DNA of 64,000 bases from JBMNTP01 sp050945795 (lineage in GTDB: Bacteria > Bacillota > Clostridia > Christensenellales > MGBC116941). Shown here in pieces: positions 25,649-33,959 of the stretch. Location: positions 1 to 64,000 of the forward strand of contig JBMNTP010000004.1 in NCBI GenBank assembly GCA_050945795.1, in the 5' to 3' direction. Position 1 is the stretch's first letter, and each line of letters begins with the position of its first letter. The position numbers and the translations under genes were made by a program. Below the pieces are notes generated by a model. The model was not told the DNA's origin and did not search any database. It was given only the letters and a program-made list of their open reading frames with translations.

Positions 25649-26887
25649 TCAAACTCCCTCATTATAGCCGCGCTGCTCCGGCGTCTGCTTGTCTATACTA
25701 ACTCCCATAGCTTTAAGCCTTATGCCGGCAACCCGCCTGTCTATATCGTCTGGCACAGCGTGTACGCCGGGTTTGAGTGCCGCTCGTTTTTGAGCGCAGT
25801 ATATAAGCGTAAGCGCCTGTATGGCAAAGCTCATATCCATTATCTCGGCGCTGTGTCCGTCGCCGGAAGTAACGTTTACCAGCCTGCCTTCCGATAAAAG
25901 ATAAACGGATTTGCCATCAGGCAGATTATACGCCTCAACATACTCTCTCATGCGAACCGGCTGCCCCGCCATATCAAAAAGCGCCTTCTTGTCTATCTCA
26001 ACATCGAAATGACCGGCATTGGCGAGTATCGCGCCGTGCTTCATAACCTCAAAATGCCGTCGCGTTATTATATCTATGCTGCCGGTGGCGGTTATAAAGA
26101 AATCGCCCTTCGCCGCCGCCTCGTCCATAGACATAACCTCATGCCCATCCATAACAGCCTCTATCGCCTTAATAGGGTCTATCTCTGTAACTATAACCTT
26201 TGCGCCAAGACCGGCGGCTACACCAGCTATACCGCGCCCGCACCAGCCGTATCCCGCCACCACCGCCGTTTTGCCGGATACCTGAAGGTTCGTCGCCCTT
26301 ATAATGCCTTCCCATGCCGACTGGCCGGTACCGTAGCGGTTATCGAAAAGATGCTTGCACATAGCGTCATTGACATTCATAAAAGGTATGGGCAGCGCGC
26401 CGGCTCTCTCTCTTGCCTTAGCCCGCGCAACGCCTGTTGTCGTCTCCTCGCATACCGCCCACACGGTATCAAGCAGACCGCGCCGCGAATCGAGCATTAT
26501 TTCGAGCAGGTCGCCGCCGTCATCCATTACAAGGTTGGGCTTTATATCAAGCGCCATATTAAGATGACGGTAATACGTATCCATATCGCAGCCGTGCCTC
26601 GCGAATACCGTAACGCCGCTTTGAGCCAGCGCCGCCGCTACATCATCCTTTGTAGAAAGCGGATTGCTGCCGGTGCATACCACCTCCGCGCCCGCCTCCT
26701 TTAAAAGCAGACACAGGCGGGCAGTCTTGGCCTCTAAATGCACGCAAACCGCAACCCTTATACCGTCAAGCGGCTTTGTAACCGCAACTTCTTTTTCTAT
26801 CGCCGCCAATATAGGCATATGCTCTTTCACCCAGTCTATCTTGCACATGCCCTCCGCCGCCAAAGCGGCGTCTTTTATATCGCTCAT
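25649..26887 (-). CDS. ahcY: Adenosylhomocysteinase, short archaeal/Thermotoga-like form
   Basis: AhcY hydrolyses SAH (or S-inosylhomocysteine) to homocysteine and a nucleoside using tightly bound NAD. The 412-residue protein has the substrate motif EETTTGVAR, the NAD motif VVAGYGWCGRG, FDNRYGTGQSAWEG and NAGHFDVEID. It is shorter than eukaryal and most bacterial enzymes (430-480). It lacks the C-terminal KPDHYRY residues that reach into the neighbouring subunit's NAD site, as in archaeal and Thermotoga enzymes. The gene abuts the deaminase gene and follows galU by 10 bp, so all three are probably one transcript. Confidence 0.9.
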   Translation of the reverse strand: MSDIKDAALAAEGMCKIDWVKEHMPILAAIEKEVAVTKPLDGIRVAVCVHLEAKTARLCLLLKEAGAEVVCTGSNPLSTKDDVAAALAQSGVTVFARHGCDMDTYYRHLNMALDIKPNLVMDDGGDLLEIMLDSRRGLLDTVWAVCEETTTGVARAKARERAGALPIPFMNVNDAMCKHLFDNRYGTGQSAWEGIIRATNLQVSGKTAVVAGYGWCGRGIAGVAAGLGAKVIVTEIDPIKAIEAVMDGHEVMSMDEAAAKGDFFITATGSIDIITRRHFEVMKHGAILANAGHFDVEIDKKALFDMAGQPVRMREYVEAYNLPDGKSVYLLSEGRLVNVTSGDGHSAEIMDMSFAIQALTLIYCAQKRAALKPGVHAVPDDIDRRVAGIRLKAMGVSIDKQTPEQRGYNEGV

Positions 26888-26897
26888 TACTATTACC

Positions 26898-27788
26898 TCA
26901 CCCGAATAATCCTTCTTTTGCCGCCTTCCTAAGATAAGCTGAAAATTCGTCCTTAAGATCGGGTCTATTAAGCGCGAACTCCACCGTCGCCCTTAAAAAG
27001 CCCTGCTTATCACCTACATCATAGCGCTCGCCTTCAAACGAGTATGCGTACATATCCCGCCTTTGCGCCAGCGTTCTAAGCGCGTCGGTAAGCTGTATCT
27101 CGCCGCCGGCTCCCGGCTGCGTTTCTTCAAGTATTTGGAATATATCCGGCGTTATTATGTATCTGCCTAGTATAGCTATATCCGACTTTGCCTCCTCGGC
27201 CTTGGGTTTTTCAACAAGCCCCTCAACCCTTGACAGCCTGCCGGAATACCCCGGCTCAATCTGCCCCGGTGTAACTATGCCAAACTTTTCAACATCGCTG
27301 CGCTTAACAGGCTGCACTCCAAGTATCGGCGCGCGCTTCTGCTCATAAACCTCCATAAGCTGTCCTATAGCCGGCACATCCGCCGTCACTATATCGTCGC
27401 CCAAAAGAACGGCGAAAGGCTCATCGCCTATAAACATATGCGCGCAGTGTATGGCGTGTCCCAGTCCGCGCGGCTCTTTTTGCCGTATGTAATGTATATC
27501 TACAAGGTTTGATATGTCTTGTACCAGCTCAAGCATTTTATCGTTGTGCTTTGCCAGCAACTCGTTTTCAAGCTCGGTTGATTTATCGAAATGGTCTTCT
27601 ATGGCGCGCTTGTTGCGCCCTGTTATTATCAGTATGGCTTCTATTCCGGCATCTATGGCTTCTTCCACTATATATTGTATCGTAGGCTTGTCGACTATCG
27701 GCAGCATCTCTTTAGGCTGCGCCTTTGTGGCGGGGAGAAACCTTGTGCCAAGCCCCGCGGCAGGTATAACGGCTTTTCTGACCTTCAT
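26898..27788 (-). CDS. galU: UTP-glucose-1-phosphate uridylyltransferase
   Basis: This 296-residue nucleotidyltransferase makes UDP-glucose for wall polysaccharides and glycolipids. It has the N-terminal signature KAVIPAAGLGTRFLPATKAQPKEMLPI and DKPTIQYIVEEA. Further motifs are LLGDDIV and GLVEKPK. Length and motifs fit GalU of Firmicutes. The ATG follows CGGAGGAAG. It leads the galU-ahcY-deaminase run on the minus strand. A TATAAT-like element lies about 40 bp upstream, just after a small T-rich hairpin. Confidence 0.95.
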   Translation of the reverse strand: MKVRKAVIPAAGLGTRFLPATKAQPKEMLPIVDKPTIQYIVEEAIDAGIEAILIITGRNKRAIEDHFDKSTELENELLAKHNDKMLELVQDISNLVDIHYIRQKEPRGLGHAIHCAHMFIGDEPFAVLLGDDIVTADVPAIGQLMEVYEQKRAPILGVQPVKRSDVEKFGIVTPGQIEPGYSGRLSRVEGLVEKPKAEEAKSDIAILGRYIITPDIFQILEETQPGAGGEIQLTDALRTLAQRRDMYAYSFEGERYDVGDKQGFLRATVEFALNRPDLKDEFSAYLRKAAKEGLFG

Positions 27789-28024
27789 TTTCTTCCTCCG
27801 TTTTTAATAATATCATTCCACGGTTCAATTGATTATACTATACCACAAAAAAATCGGCACAGCCGACTCCGGAGCGCAGCGACGTCTTTCGCGTAACGAA
27901 AGGCTTTATGATTCAATGTTCTCTCAGCCGCCGGACGCTCTGCGTCCGCTTGCGGCGTGAGGTTATTATACCATAATTCCAACTTAAACAATTATTGGAT
28001 TTCACCGCTTGGGCTTTATTCCCA
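27789..28024. other. Divergent intergenic region galU/dinB
   Basis: This ~240-bp stretch carries no gene. It holds several short hairpins: TCGGC-TGT-GCCGA followed by seven T on the minus strand (around 27845-27870), CTTTCG-CGTAA-CGAAAG (around 27886-27902), and a GC-rich GGACGC-TCT-GCGTCC nested in GCCGC/GCGGC (around 27928-27957). The first could act as an attenuator or terminator toward galU. Confidence 0.45.
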
Positions 28025-28071
28025 TTTACAGCTTCCGGCTTTGATGCTATACTATAGCAAACAAACGTTCG
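28025..28071 (+). promoter_or_regulatory. dinB promoter with LexA-like operator
   Basis: TTTACA (28025-28030) and TATACT (28048-28053) are separated by 17 bp. Directly downstream, CAAACAAACGTTCG at 28058-28071 matches the Gram-positive LexA consensus CGAAC-N4-GTTCG with one mismatch, overlapping the expected start of transcription. This predicts SOS induction of dinB. Confidence 0.8.
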
Positions 28072-28085
28072 CATGAGGAGCAGGT

Positions 28086-29300
28086 ATGGACAGGGTGATA
28101 CTGCATTGTGACCTTAATAATTTTTACGCGTCGGTCGAATGCCTAGAAAGGCCGGAGCTGCGCGGGCGTCCCGTCGCCGTATGCGGTGATGAGAGCCTGC
28201 GCCACGGTATAGTGCTGGCAAAAAACAATATGGCTAAAAAGGCGGGGATCAAAACGGGCGAGCCGCTGCACAGCGCCCGACGCAAATGCCCTTCTTTAAC
28301 GGTTGTGCCCGCATGCTTTGATAAATACCTGGCTTTTTCCCGCCGCGCCCGCGAAATATATGCCCGGCGGGCTTTTAGGATAGAGTCTTTTGGCATAGAC
28401 GAATGCTGGCTTGACATTACCGGCTGTGACGATCCGGTTGCCTGCGCTAACGAAATACGCGCCGATATAAGAAATGAACTGGGCATAACCGCCTCTGTAG
28501 GCGTTTCGTGGAACAAGATTTTCGCGAAACTGGCGAGCGACCTTAAAAAGCCGGACGCCACAACGCATATAACCCGCTCCAACTATAAGAGGATTATATG
28601 GCCGCTTGACGCCGCCGCGCTTTTATATGTCGGTCCCGCAACGCGCAAGCGCCTCGCCTCCGCCGCCATATTTACAATAGGCGATATAGCCGCAGCGCCG
28701 CCCGGCTTTTTGTCCGGCCTACTCGGCAAATGGGGGCTTACGCTTTCATCATACGCGAACGGTCTTGACCGCTCGCCGGTGCTGCCCTCCGATGTATCTC
28801 CGGATATAAAAAGCATAGGCAACAGCACAACAACGCCGCATGATTTGATAAGCGAAAGCGATGTAAAACAAACCTTTTTCCTGCTTTCAGAAAGTGTCGC
28901 CGAGCGCATGAGAAAGCATGGTCTTAAAGGCAAAACGCTGCAAATAAGCATAAAATACAACGACCTAAATAGCTGCGAGCGCCAAAGCACGCTGCCGTAT
29001 CACACCTGCGTATCCGGGGAAATAGCAGCGGCGGCGCTTAGGCTTTATAAGCTGCACTCATCCGGTCTACCGGTGCGCGCGCTCGGCGTAAGGCTGAGCG
29101 ACCTTATAAGCCCGTACGCCGAACAGCTTAGCTGGCTGTCTGGCGGCGGCAGAAAAGAGGAGCTTGAGCGCACAATAGACAGCCTGCGCGGCCGATTCGG
29201 GCATTTTTGCATACAGCGCGCGCTCATGCTTTCGGTGCCGCAGCCTTTTTGCCCGCCTGTAGCGGAAGCGTCTCCCAATTCAATAGCTTTTATGAGGTGA
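28086..29300 (+). CDS. dinB: DNA polymerase IV (Y-family translesion polymerase)
   Basis: This 404-residue error-prone polymerase bypasses damaged bases. The catalytic motifs are the Asp in HCDLNNFYASVE and the acidic pair in SFGIDECWLDIT. GVSWNKIFAKLASDLKKPD is the palm signature. A helix-hairpin-helix thumb follows (residues ~180-230), then a little-finger domain (residues ~240-350). There is no convincing beta-clamp motif beyond a weak C-terminal segment. The ATG has GAGGAG upstream. The LexA-like box at 28058-28071 points to SOS control, and a 76-residue partner gene follows 6 bp after its stop. Confidence 0.95.
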   Translation: MDRVILHCDLNNFYASVECLERPELRGRPVAVCGDESLRHGIVLAKNNMAKKAGIKTGEPLHSARRKCPSLTVVPACFDKYLAFSRRAREIYARRAFRIESFGIDECWLDITGCDDPVACANEIRADIRNELGITASVGVSWNKIFAKLASDLKKPDATTHITRSNYKRIIWPLDAAALLYVGPATRKRLASAAIFTIGDIAAAPPGFLSGLLGKWGLTLSSYANGLDRSPVLPSDVSPDIKSIGNSTTTPHDLISESDVKQTFFLLSESVAERMRKHGLKGKTLQISIKYNDLNSCERQSTLPYHTCVSGEIAAAALRLYKLHSSGLPVRALGVRLSDLISPYAEQLSWLSGGGRKEELERTIDSLRGRFGHFCIQRALMLSVPQPFCPPVAEASPNSIAFMR

Positions 29301-29306
29301 TTTGTT

Positions 29307-29537
29307 ATGGCAAAAGTTTTTGTAGGCATGCACGCGGTCTTTTCACCGGAAGGCAGTATATCGCCGCGAAAAATGATATGGCCGGACGGCCGAACGTTTG
29401 ATATAGACAGAATAGAGGATATAAGGCCGGCAGCCAGCCTTAAAGCCGGGGGCTGCGGCATGCGCTACATATGCTCTGTTCGCGGACGCAGATTGGCGCT
29501 TTTCTTAGATAACAACAGATGGTTTGCGGAAGTCTAA
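29307..29537 (+). CDS. Small conserved protein linked to dinB
   Basis: This 76-residue protein begins MAKVFVGMHAVFSPEG. It ends in a compact beta-rich segment with IDRIEDIRPAASLKAGG, GMRYICSVRGR and NNRWFAEV. I recognise this type as a small protein often placed after dinB in Clostridia, but I know of no function. The ATG follows GAGGTG, part of which is the dinB stop region, so it is co-translated with dinB and would be SOS-induced with it. It may be an accessory factor for the polymerase; that is inference from position alone. Confidence 0.75.
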   Translation: MAKVFVGMHAVFSPEGSISPRKMIWPDGRTFDIDRIEDIRPAASLKAGGCGMRYICSVRGRRLALFLDNNRWFAEV

Positions 29538-29679
29538 ACCTCCGCATAATCCCTTTTTAAAATAAAGAATCCAAATACTATAAAATCCCATCCACTTATA
29601 ATCTGCCAAACTCCCTATACCAAAACCCCCGGTTCTTTTTAAAACAAACCACCCCATCCCCCACCCCAAAATGCCTTGG

Positions 29680-29765
29680 AAAGGCATTTGCAATGGGATT
29701 CTTAAGGGACTGGTCCCCTTAAGCGGCGGTTTCATGGCAGCGCCTCCAACGTCTCCCCTCCTCGT
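29680..29765 (-). repeat. Diverged dispersed copy of the palindromic repeat
   Basis: On the minus strand this stretch reads ACGTTGGAGGCGC, then CCGCTTAAGGGGACCAGTCC, then CTTAAGAATCCCATTGC. It is clearly related to the 108-bp units at 41903-42190, including the CTTAAGGG/CCCTTAAG palindrome. It lies in the 288-bp gap between the small dinB-linked gene and the nitroreductase gene. Nothing else is recognisable in that gap apart from the terminator at its end. Confidence 0.75.
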
Positions 29766-29775
29766 CTCACAACGC

Positions 29776-29805
29776 AAAACCGGCCCGATATACGAGCCGG
29801 TTTTT
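29776..29805. terminator. Bidirectional terminator
   Basis: AAAACCGGC and GCCGGTTTTT form a 9-bp stem with a T-tract, between the dinB operon (plus) and the convergent nitroreductase gene (minus). Confidence 0.8.
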
Positions 29806-29825
29806 ATGCTTTAATAATATAAACT

Positions 29826-30623
29826 TTACTTAACGGCTGTTATCTCAGCGACATGCGGCCTGTTAAGCAGCTGCCAGTTTGTTTTAACGCCGTGCTGCGC
29901 CGCCGCAAGCTCCATATGCAGCATAGCTATGCCAAAATCTATCTCGCTAAGCGGCAGCCTAATCGGCACCGCCTCAATGCGTATGCCGCCTTTAAGAACT
30001 GTAAACCTCCACGGCTGCGCGTTCATAGCGGATGGCGCTATCCGCGCCGCCTCCAGCGCCGCGCGCTGCCATTTTGGCAGTAAATCAAGCTGCTGCGTTA
30101 TCATGCCTGTCAGCGTTTCAAGCGTTTTACGCGACCTGCCGCTAGCCGCCTTTTCTATAATGCGCTCTGTTGTAGAGGCATCCTTTGCTACTATGCCAAG
30201 CGGCGTGACGCATACCAGCTTCTCATTATCGCGCATTGCGACCATCTTTTTCGTCTTGGCTTGAGAATATGTACCCGCCGTCCAGCATGTGCCTACGTCC
30301 ATGGCTGTAGCGTCAAGCACAAGCTGCTCTCCGGCGTAACCAGCTTTAAGCGAACCGAACGCGTCGCCTTTTCGGCAGAATATAGCCGCGGCGGCCATAT
30401 CGCCTTTTATGGTGCCGTAACCTCCCGGCAATAAGGAGAAAATGTCTTCCGCCCCTTTAATTACCGCAATCCTGACGCCTACAGCTTTGCTTAAGCTGTG
30501 CGCGCTTAGTTTAAGCTCGTCCAGCACATGCGGCTGCGGCTGCGAAACAAAAGTTCTGTTTGAACGCCTTTTGTCTATCGCCCGGTAGCGCGCCTCGGTG
30601 TACTTGTCATATTCCCACCACAT
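29826..30623 (-). CDS. Nitroreductase-fold protein (TM1586 type)
   Basis: This 265-residue protein resembles the 'putative TM nitroreductase' family, in which two nitroreductase half-domains are joined in one chain. It has the N-terminal RRSNRTFVSQ (FMN phosphate-binding Arg region), GEQLVLDATAMDVGTCWTAG and the later AARIAPSAMNAQPWRF repeat of the fold. Such proteins bind FMN and use NAD(P)H; the natural substrate is unknown. It lies 5 bp downstream of the phosphofructokinase gene and is probably co-transcribed with it. Confidence 0.82.
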   Translation of the reverse strand: MWWEYDKYTEARYRAIDKRRSNRTFVSQPQPHVLDELKLSAHSLSKAVGVRIAVIKGAEDIFSLLPGGYGTIKGDMAAAAIFCRKGDAFGSLKAGYAGEQLVLDATAMDVGTCWTAGTYSQAKTKKMVAMRDNEKLVCVTPLGIVAKDASTTERIIEKAASGRSRKTLETLTGMITQQLDLLPKWQRAALEAARIAPSAMNAQPWRFTVLKGGIRIEAVPIRLPLSEIDFGIAMLHMELAAAQHGVKTNWQLLNRPHVAEITAVK

Positions 30624-30628
30624 GCTTT

Positions 30629-31657
30629 TTAACCAAAGTAAAGAGCGGCTGCATCATAAAGCTCTTTTGTTACTTCCTTGCGTACGCTTACAGCCGATTC
30701 AAGATCGGCAACAACTATATCTGTAGCGCTAAGAGCGACCATGTTTCCGTATTTCTTTTCAACTACCAACTCGCCGGCTTTCTGGCCTAGCCTTGTTCCA
30801 AGCACCCTGTCAAACGCCGACGGCGCTCCGCCGCGCTGCAAATGCCCAAGAACTATATGCCGCGCTTCCTGACCTGTGCGCTCCTCAATAAGCCTTGCAA
30901 GCGTCTCGCCTATCGCCTTTTGCGTAAGGTTTACGTTGCCAAAAGCGTCGCGCTCAAGATCATCCTCGCTCATGCCTTCAAGGGAGAAACCCTCGGCTAC
31001 GGCTATAAGCGTATATTCCTTACCCTCTTTGCGCCTTTTATTAACAACAGCGCATATCTCATCGAGCGACTTGGGGAACTCGGGTATAAGCGTCATATGC
31101 GCATCGGCAGCGAGTCCGGCCTGGAAAGCTATCCAGCCGGTATGCCTTCCCATTATCTCAACCACCATAACACGCATATGCGCCTGCGAAGTGGTATGAA
31201 GCCTATCGAGCGCCTCCATGCATATGTTGGCGGCGGTATCAAAGCCGAAGGTATAGTCGGTGCTGCTAAGGTCGTTATCTATTGTCTTAGGCACGCCTAC
31301 CATAGGCATACCCATCTTTGTCAGCTTGTTGGCTACGCCAAGGGTATCATCGCCGCCTATCGCCACTATGCCTTCAAGGCCGAGCTTTTCCATGGTGGCG
31401 CGCACCTTCTCAGGCCCGTTTTCTATCTTCATAACGTTTGTGCGGCTAGAGCGCAGAATTGTTCCGCCTTTTGTCTGTATACCGGCTACGTCCTCTTTTG
31501 TCAGCAGCTTGCCTTCCCCATCTATCGCGCCTTTCCAGCCCGCCTTAAGGCCATAAACCTCAATGCCCGCCTCAAAGCACTTTTCCGCAACGCCGCGTAT
31601 AACAGCGTTAAGTCCCGGCGCATCGCCGCCGCCTGTCAATATACCAATGCGTCTCAT
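30629..31657 (-). CDS. pfp: 6-phosphofructokinase, PPi-type active site
   Basis: This 342-residue phosphofructokinase begins MRRIGILTGGGDAPGLNAV. The phosphoryl-donor loop reads AIGGDDTLG rather than the GGDGS of ATP enzymes. The following loop reads PKTIDNDL, with a Lys where ATP enzymes have Gly. Both changes mark pyrophosphate-dependent enzymes. Fructose-6-phosphate residues are present in MGRHTGWIA and VAEGFS. It would phosphorylate fructose 6-phosphate reversibly with PPi, saving ATP in an anaerobe. The ATG follows GGGAGGATT. The product assignment to PPi is from motif knowledge, not an assay. Confidence 0.88.
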   Translation of the reverse strand: MRRIGILTGGGDAPGLNAVIRGVAEKCFEAGIEVYGLKAGWKGAIDGEGKLLTKEDVAGIQTKGGTILRSSRTNVMKIENGPEKVRATMEKLGLEGIVAIGGDDTLGVANKLTKMGMPMVGVPKTIDNDLSSTDYTFGFDTAANICMEALDRLHTTSQAHMRVMVVEIMGRHTGWIAFQAGLAADAHMTLIPEFPKSLDEICAVVNKRRKEGKEYTLIAVAEGFSLEGMSEDDLERDAFGNVNLTQKAIGETLARLIEERTGQEARHIVLGHLQRGGAPSAFDRVLGTRLGQKAGELVVEKKYGNMVALSATDIVVADLESAVSVRKEVTKELYDAAALYFG

Positions 31658-31755
31658 CAGAATCCTCCCTTTTCTTTACCTATATAATTTCACTACCAAA
31701 TATTATATATCAGCTTAGCCGTTACTTCAACGCAATTGAGCGCCGAACGTCAGGC

Positions 31756-32172
31756 TCATTCGCCAATAATCTTAATAAGCACCCTTTTTGTGCGCCCGCC
31801 GTCGAATTCACCGTAAAATATCTGCTCCCACGGCCCAAAGTCCAGTCGCCCTTTTGTTATGGCCACAACAACCTCCCGCCCCATAATAGAGCGCTTAAGG
31901 TGCGCGTCAGCATTGTCCTCATAACCGTTATGGCGATACCTGTCGTACGGTTTTTCAGGGGCCAGCTCCTCCAGCCATTTTTCAAAGTCGGCATGCAACC
32001 CGCTTTCATCGTCATTAATAAAAACGCTGGCCGTTATATGCATGGCGTTTACCAATACCAGCCCCTCTTTTATTCCGCTTTCTAAAAGCGCCTCTTCAAC
32101 TCTTGGGGTAATATTTATAAATTCCCGCCGCCTCTTAACCTCAAAAATAAGCTCTTTTCTATAGGATTTCAT
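31756..32172 (-). CDS. yjbQ: YjbQ (UPF0047) family protein
   Basis: This 138-residue protein of the UPF0047/YjbQ family has the conserved [29 protein letters not shown]. Another segment reads [17 protein letters not shown], with paired His and Glu/Asp residues around a likely active site, and [13 protein letters not shown] follows. Some members have weak thiamine-phosphate synthase activity, but the true role is unclear. The start was put at ATG 32172, 9 bp after GGAAGGGAG; a TTG three codons earlier is too close. It is monocistronic, between the pfp gene and an acyl-CoA synthetase gene. Confidence 0.88.
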   Translation of the reverse strand: MKSYRKELIFEVKRRREFINITPRVEEALLESGIKEGLVLVNAMHITASVFINDDESGLHADFEKWLEELAPEKPYDRYRHNGYEDNADAHLKRSIMGREVVVAITKGRLDFGPWEQIFYGEFDGGRTKRVLIKIIGE

Positions 32173-32245
32173 AAAGCTCAACTCCCTTCCTATTTATTGT
32201 TAACTTAGCAAATAATATAATACAACATATTTTGGCATATAGTAA

Positions 32246-32271
32246 GCGCCTCCCCAAAAACGAGAAGGCGC
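32246..32271 (-). terminator. Hairpin after the module 2 operon
   Basis: GCGCCTTCTC and GGGGAGGCGC pair over 10 bp (three G-U) on the minus strand, just after the acyl-CoA synthetase stop. The T-tract lies in the loop rather than downstream, so termination strength is uncertain. Confidence 0.45.
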
Positions 32272-32278
32272 CCAGTAC

Positions 32279-33946
32279 TTATTCGCTTGCTTTGCCTGCG
32301 TCCCTTGCCCTAAGCTCGGTGCGCCGTATCTTTCCGCTAATTGTCTTTGGCAGCTCCTTCACAAATTCCACTATCCTCGGGTATTTATACGGAGCGGTAA
32401 CCTTCTTAACGTGGTTTTGCAGCTCAACTTTCAACTCTTCGCTCGGCTCATATCCTTTGCTAAGCACAATCGTCGCCTTAACAATCTGTCCCCTAAGCTC
32501 ATCCGGCACACCTGTTATGGCGCATTCTAAAACGGCGGCATGCTCGAGCAGCGCGCTTTCAACTTCAAAAGGCCCTATGCGATACCCGCTCGACTTTATA
32601 ACGTCATCAGCTCTGCCCACATACCAGAAATAACCGTGCTCATCACGCCATGCCATATCGCCGGTATGGTAAAATCCCATCTTCCATACCTTTTCCATAA
32701 GCTCCGGCGCTTTAAAGTATTCACGGAACATACCAACCTGGCCGTTAGGATTTGCCTTTATTATTATCTCTCCTACCTCACCGGCACGGCAGCGTTTACC
32801 CGCCTCATTAATGATATCAATATCATAACCCGGCGACGGCTTACCCATAGATCCGGGATTAGGCTCCATCCATTTGAATGTGCCGAGAGCTAAAGTGGTT
32901 TCGGTCTGTCCAAACCCTTCATAAAGCTTTAAGCCGGTTTTTTGCAGCCACTCGTCGTATATCTCGGGGCTAAGCGGCTCTCCTGCCACCGAACAGTGTC
33001 TTAGCGATGATAAATCGTACTTATCCATATCCGCCCTTAAGAAATACCTAAACATTGTCGGCGGGCAACACAGCGATGTTATGCGGTAGTTCTCAATCTT
33101 TGAGAGCATATCGTTGGGGTCAAACTTATCAAGATCGTATGCGAAAATCGCGCATCCCGATAGCCACTGCCCGTACAGCTTACCCCACATCGCCTTGGCC
33201 CATCCCGTTTCGGATATGGTAAGATGCAGCCCGTCCTCATCCACCTGCTGCCAGAATTTGGCGGTATGTATATGCGCGAGCGGGTAAGTAAAGTCATGGC
33301 GCACCAGCTTGGGATGGCCGGTAGTGCCGGAAGTAAAATATGCCAGCGAAATATCGTCGTTTGTCGTTTTTTCTTCCCCCGTCGGGCGGACAAAATCCTC
33401 CGATGCCTTTTCAAGCTCGGCGTCAAAATCCACCATGTCCTGCTCTTGGCCGGTGCAAACCATCTTAACATCATGGCCCGACTCTGAAACAGCCGCCCTT
33501 ATATTATCCGGCACGCCGTCTTTGGATGTGCATATAATCATTTCAAGATCAGCGGCATCTATCCTGTAAACAATGTCTTTGACAGTTAGAAGCACCGTTG
33601 CTGGTATAGCCACCGCACCCAGCTTATGCAGCGCGATAATTGTAAACCAGAACTGATAATGCCGCTTTAGCATTATCATTACAGGCGAGCCGCGCTTAAC
33701 GCCCATGCCTTTTAAAAACGACGCTGTCTTATCGCTATAACGCTTCATGTCGGCGAAGGTGAATATCCTCTCCTCGCCGCCCGGCTCACACCATACCATT
33801 GCCACCTTATCAGGCTCATTTACCGCCATCTCATCAACTACATCGTAAGCGAAGTTGAAATTCTCCGGCGGCTCAACATTGAAATTAACCTTAAAGTCCT
33901 CATATGAGGTATAATCCGCTTTTACATATTTGTGATATAAAGCCAC
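32279..33946 (-). CDS. AMP-forming acyl-CoA synthetase (module 2, T-box controlled)
   Basis: This 555-residue ANL enzyme is closely similar to the protein encoded at 16970-18625. Shared motifs include YFTSGTTGHPKLV, YEGFGQTETT and YHTGDMAWRDEHGYFWYVGRADDVIKSSGYRIGPFEVES. The catalytic Lys is in PKTISGKIRR. It should make an acyl-CoA from a carboxylic acid, ATP and CoA. It follows an XRE-cupin gene by 13 bp, and both are downstream of a T-box leader. Synthesis is thus predicted to rise when a particular tRNA is uncharged, suggesting the acid is an amino-acid precursor, for example a branched-chain acid used for reductive amino-acid synthesis. Confidence 0.88.
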   Translation of the reverse strand: MALYHKYVKADYTSYEDFKVNFNVEPPENFNFAYDVVDEMAVNEPDKVAMVWCEPGGEERIFTFADMKRYSDKTASFLKGMGVKRGSPVMIMLKRHYQFWFTIIALHKLGAVAIPATVLLTVKDIVYRIDAADLEMIICTSKDGVPDNIRAAVSESGHDVKMVCTGQEQDMVDFDAELEKASEDFVRPTGEEKTTNDDISLAYFTSGTTGHPKLVRHDFTYPLAHIHTAKFWQQVDEDGLHLTISETGWAKAMWGKLYGQWLSGCAIFAYDLDKFDPNDMLSKIENYRITSLCCPPTMFRYFLRADMDKYDLSSLRHCSVAGEPLSPEIYDEWLQKTGLKLYEGFGQTETTLALGTFKWMEPNPGSMGKPSPGYDIDIINEAGKRCRAGEVGEIIIKANPNGQVGMFREYFKAPELMEKVWKMGFYHTGDMAWRDEHGYFWYVGRADDVIKSSGYRIGPFEVESALLEHAAVLECAITGVPDELRGQIVKATIVLSKGYEPSEELKVELQNHVKKVTAPYKYPRIVEFVKELPKTISGKIRRTELRARDAGKASE

Positions 33947-33959
33947 TTTAACGCTCCCC

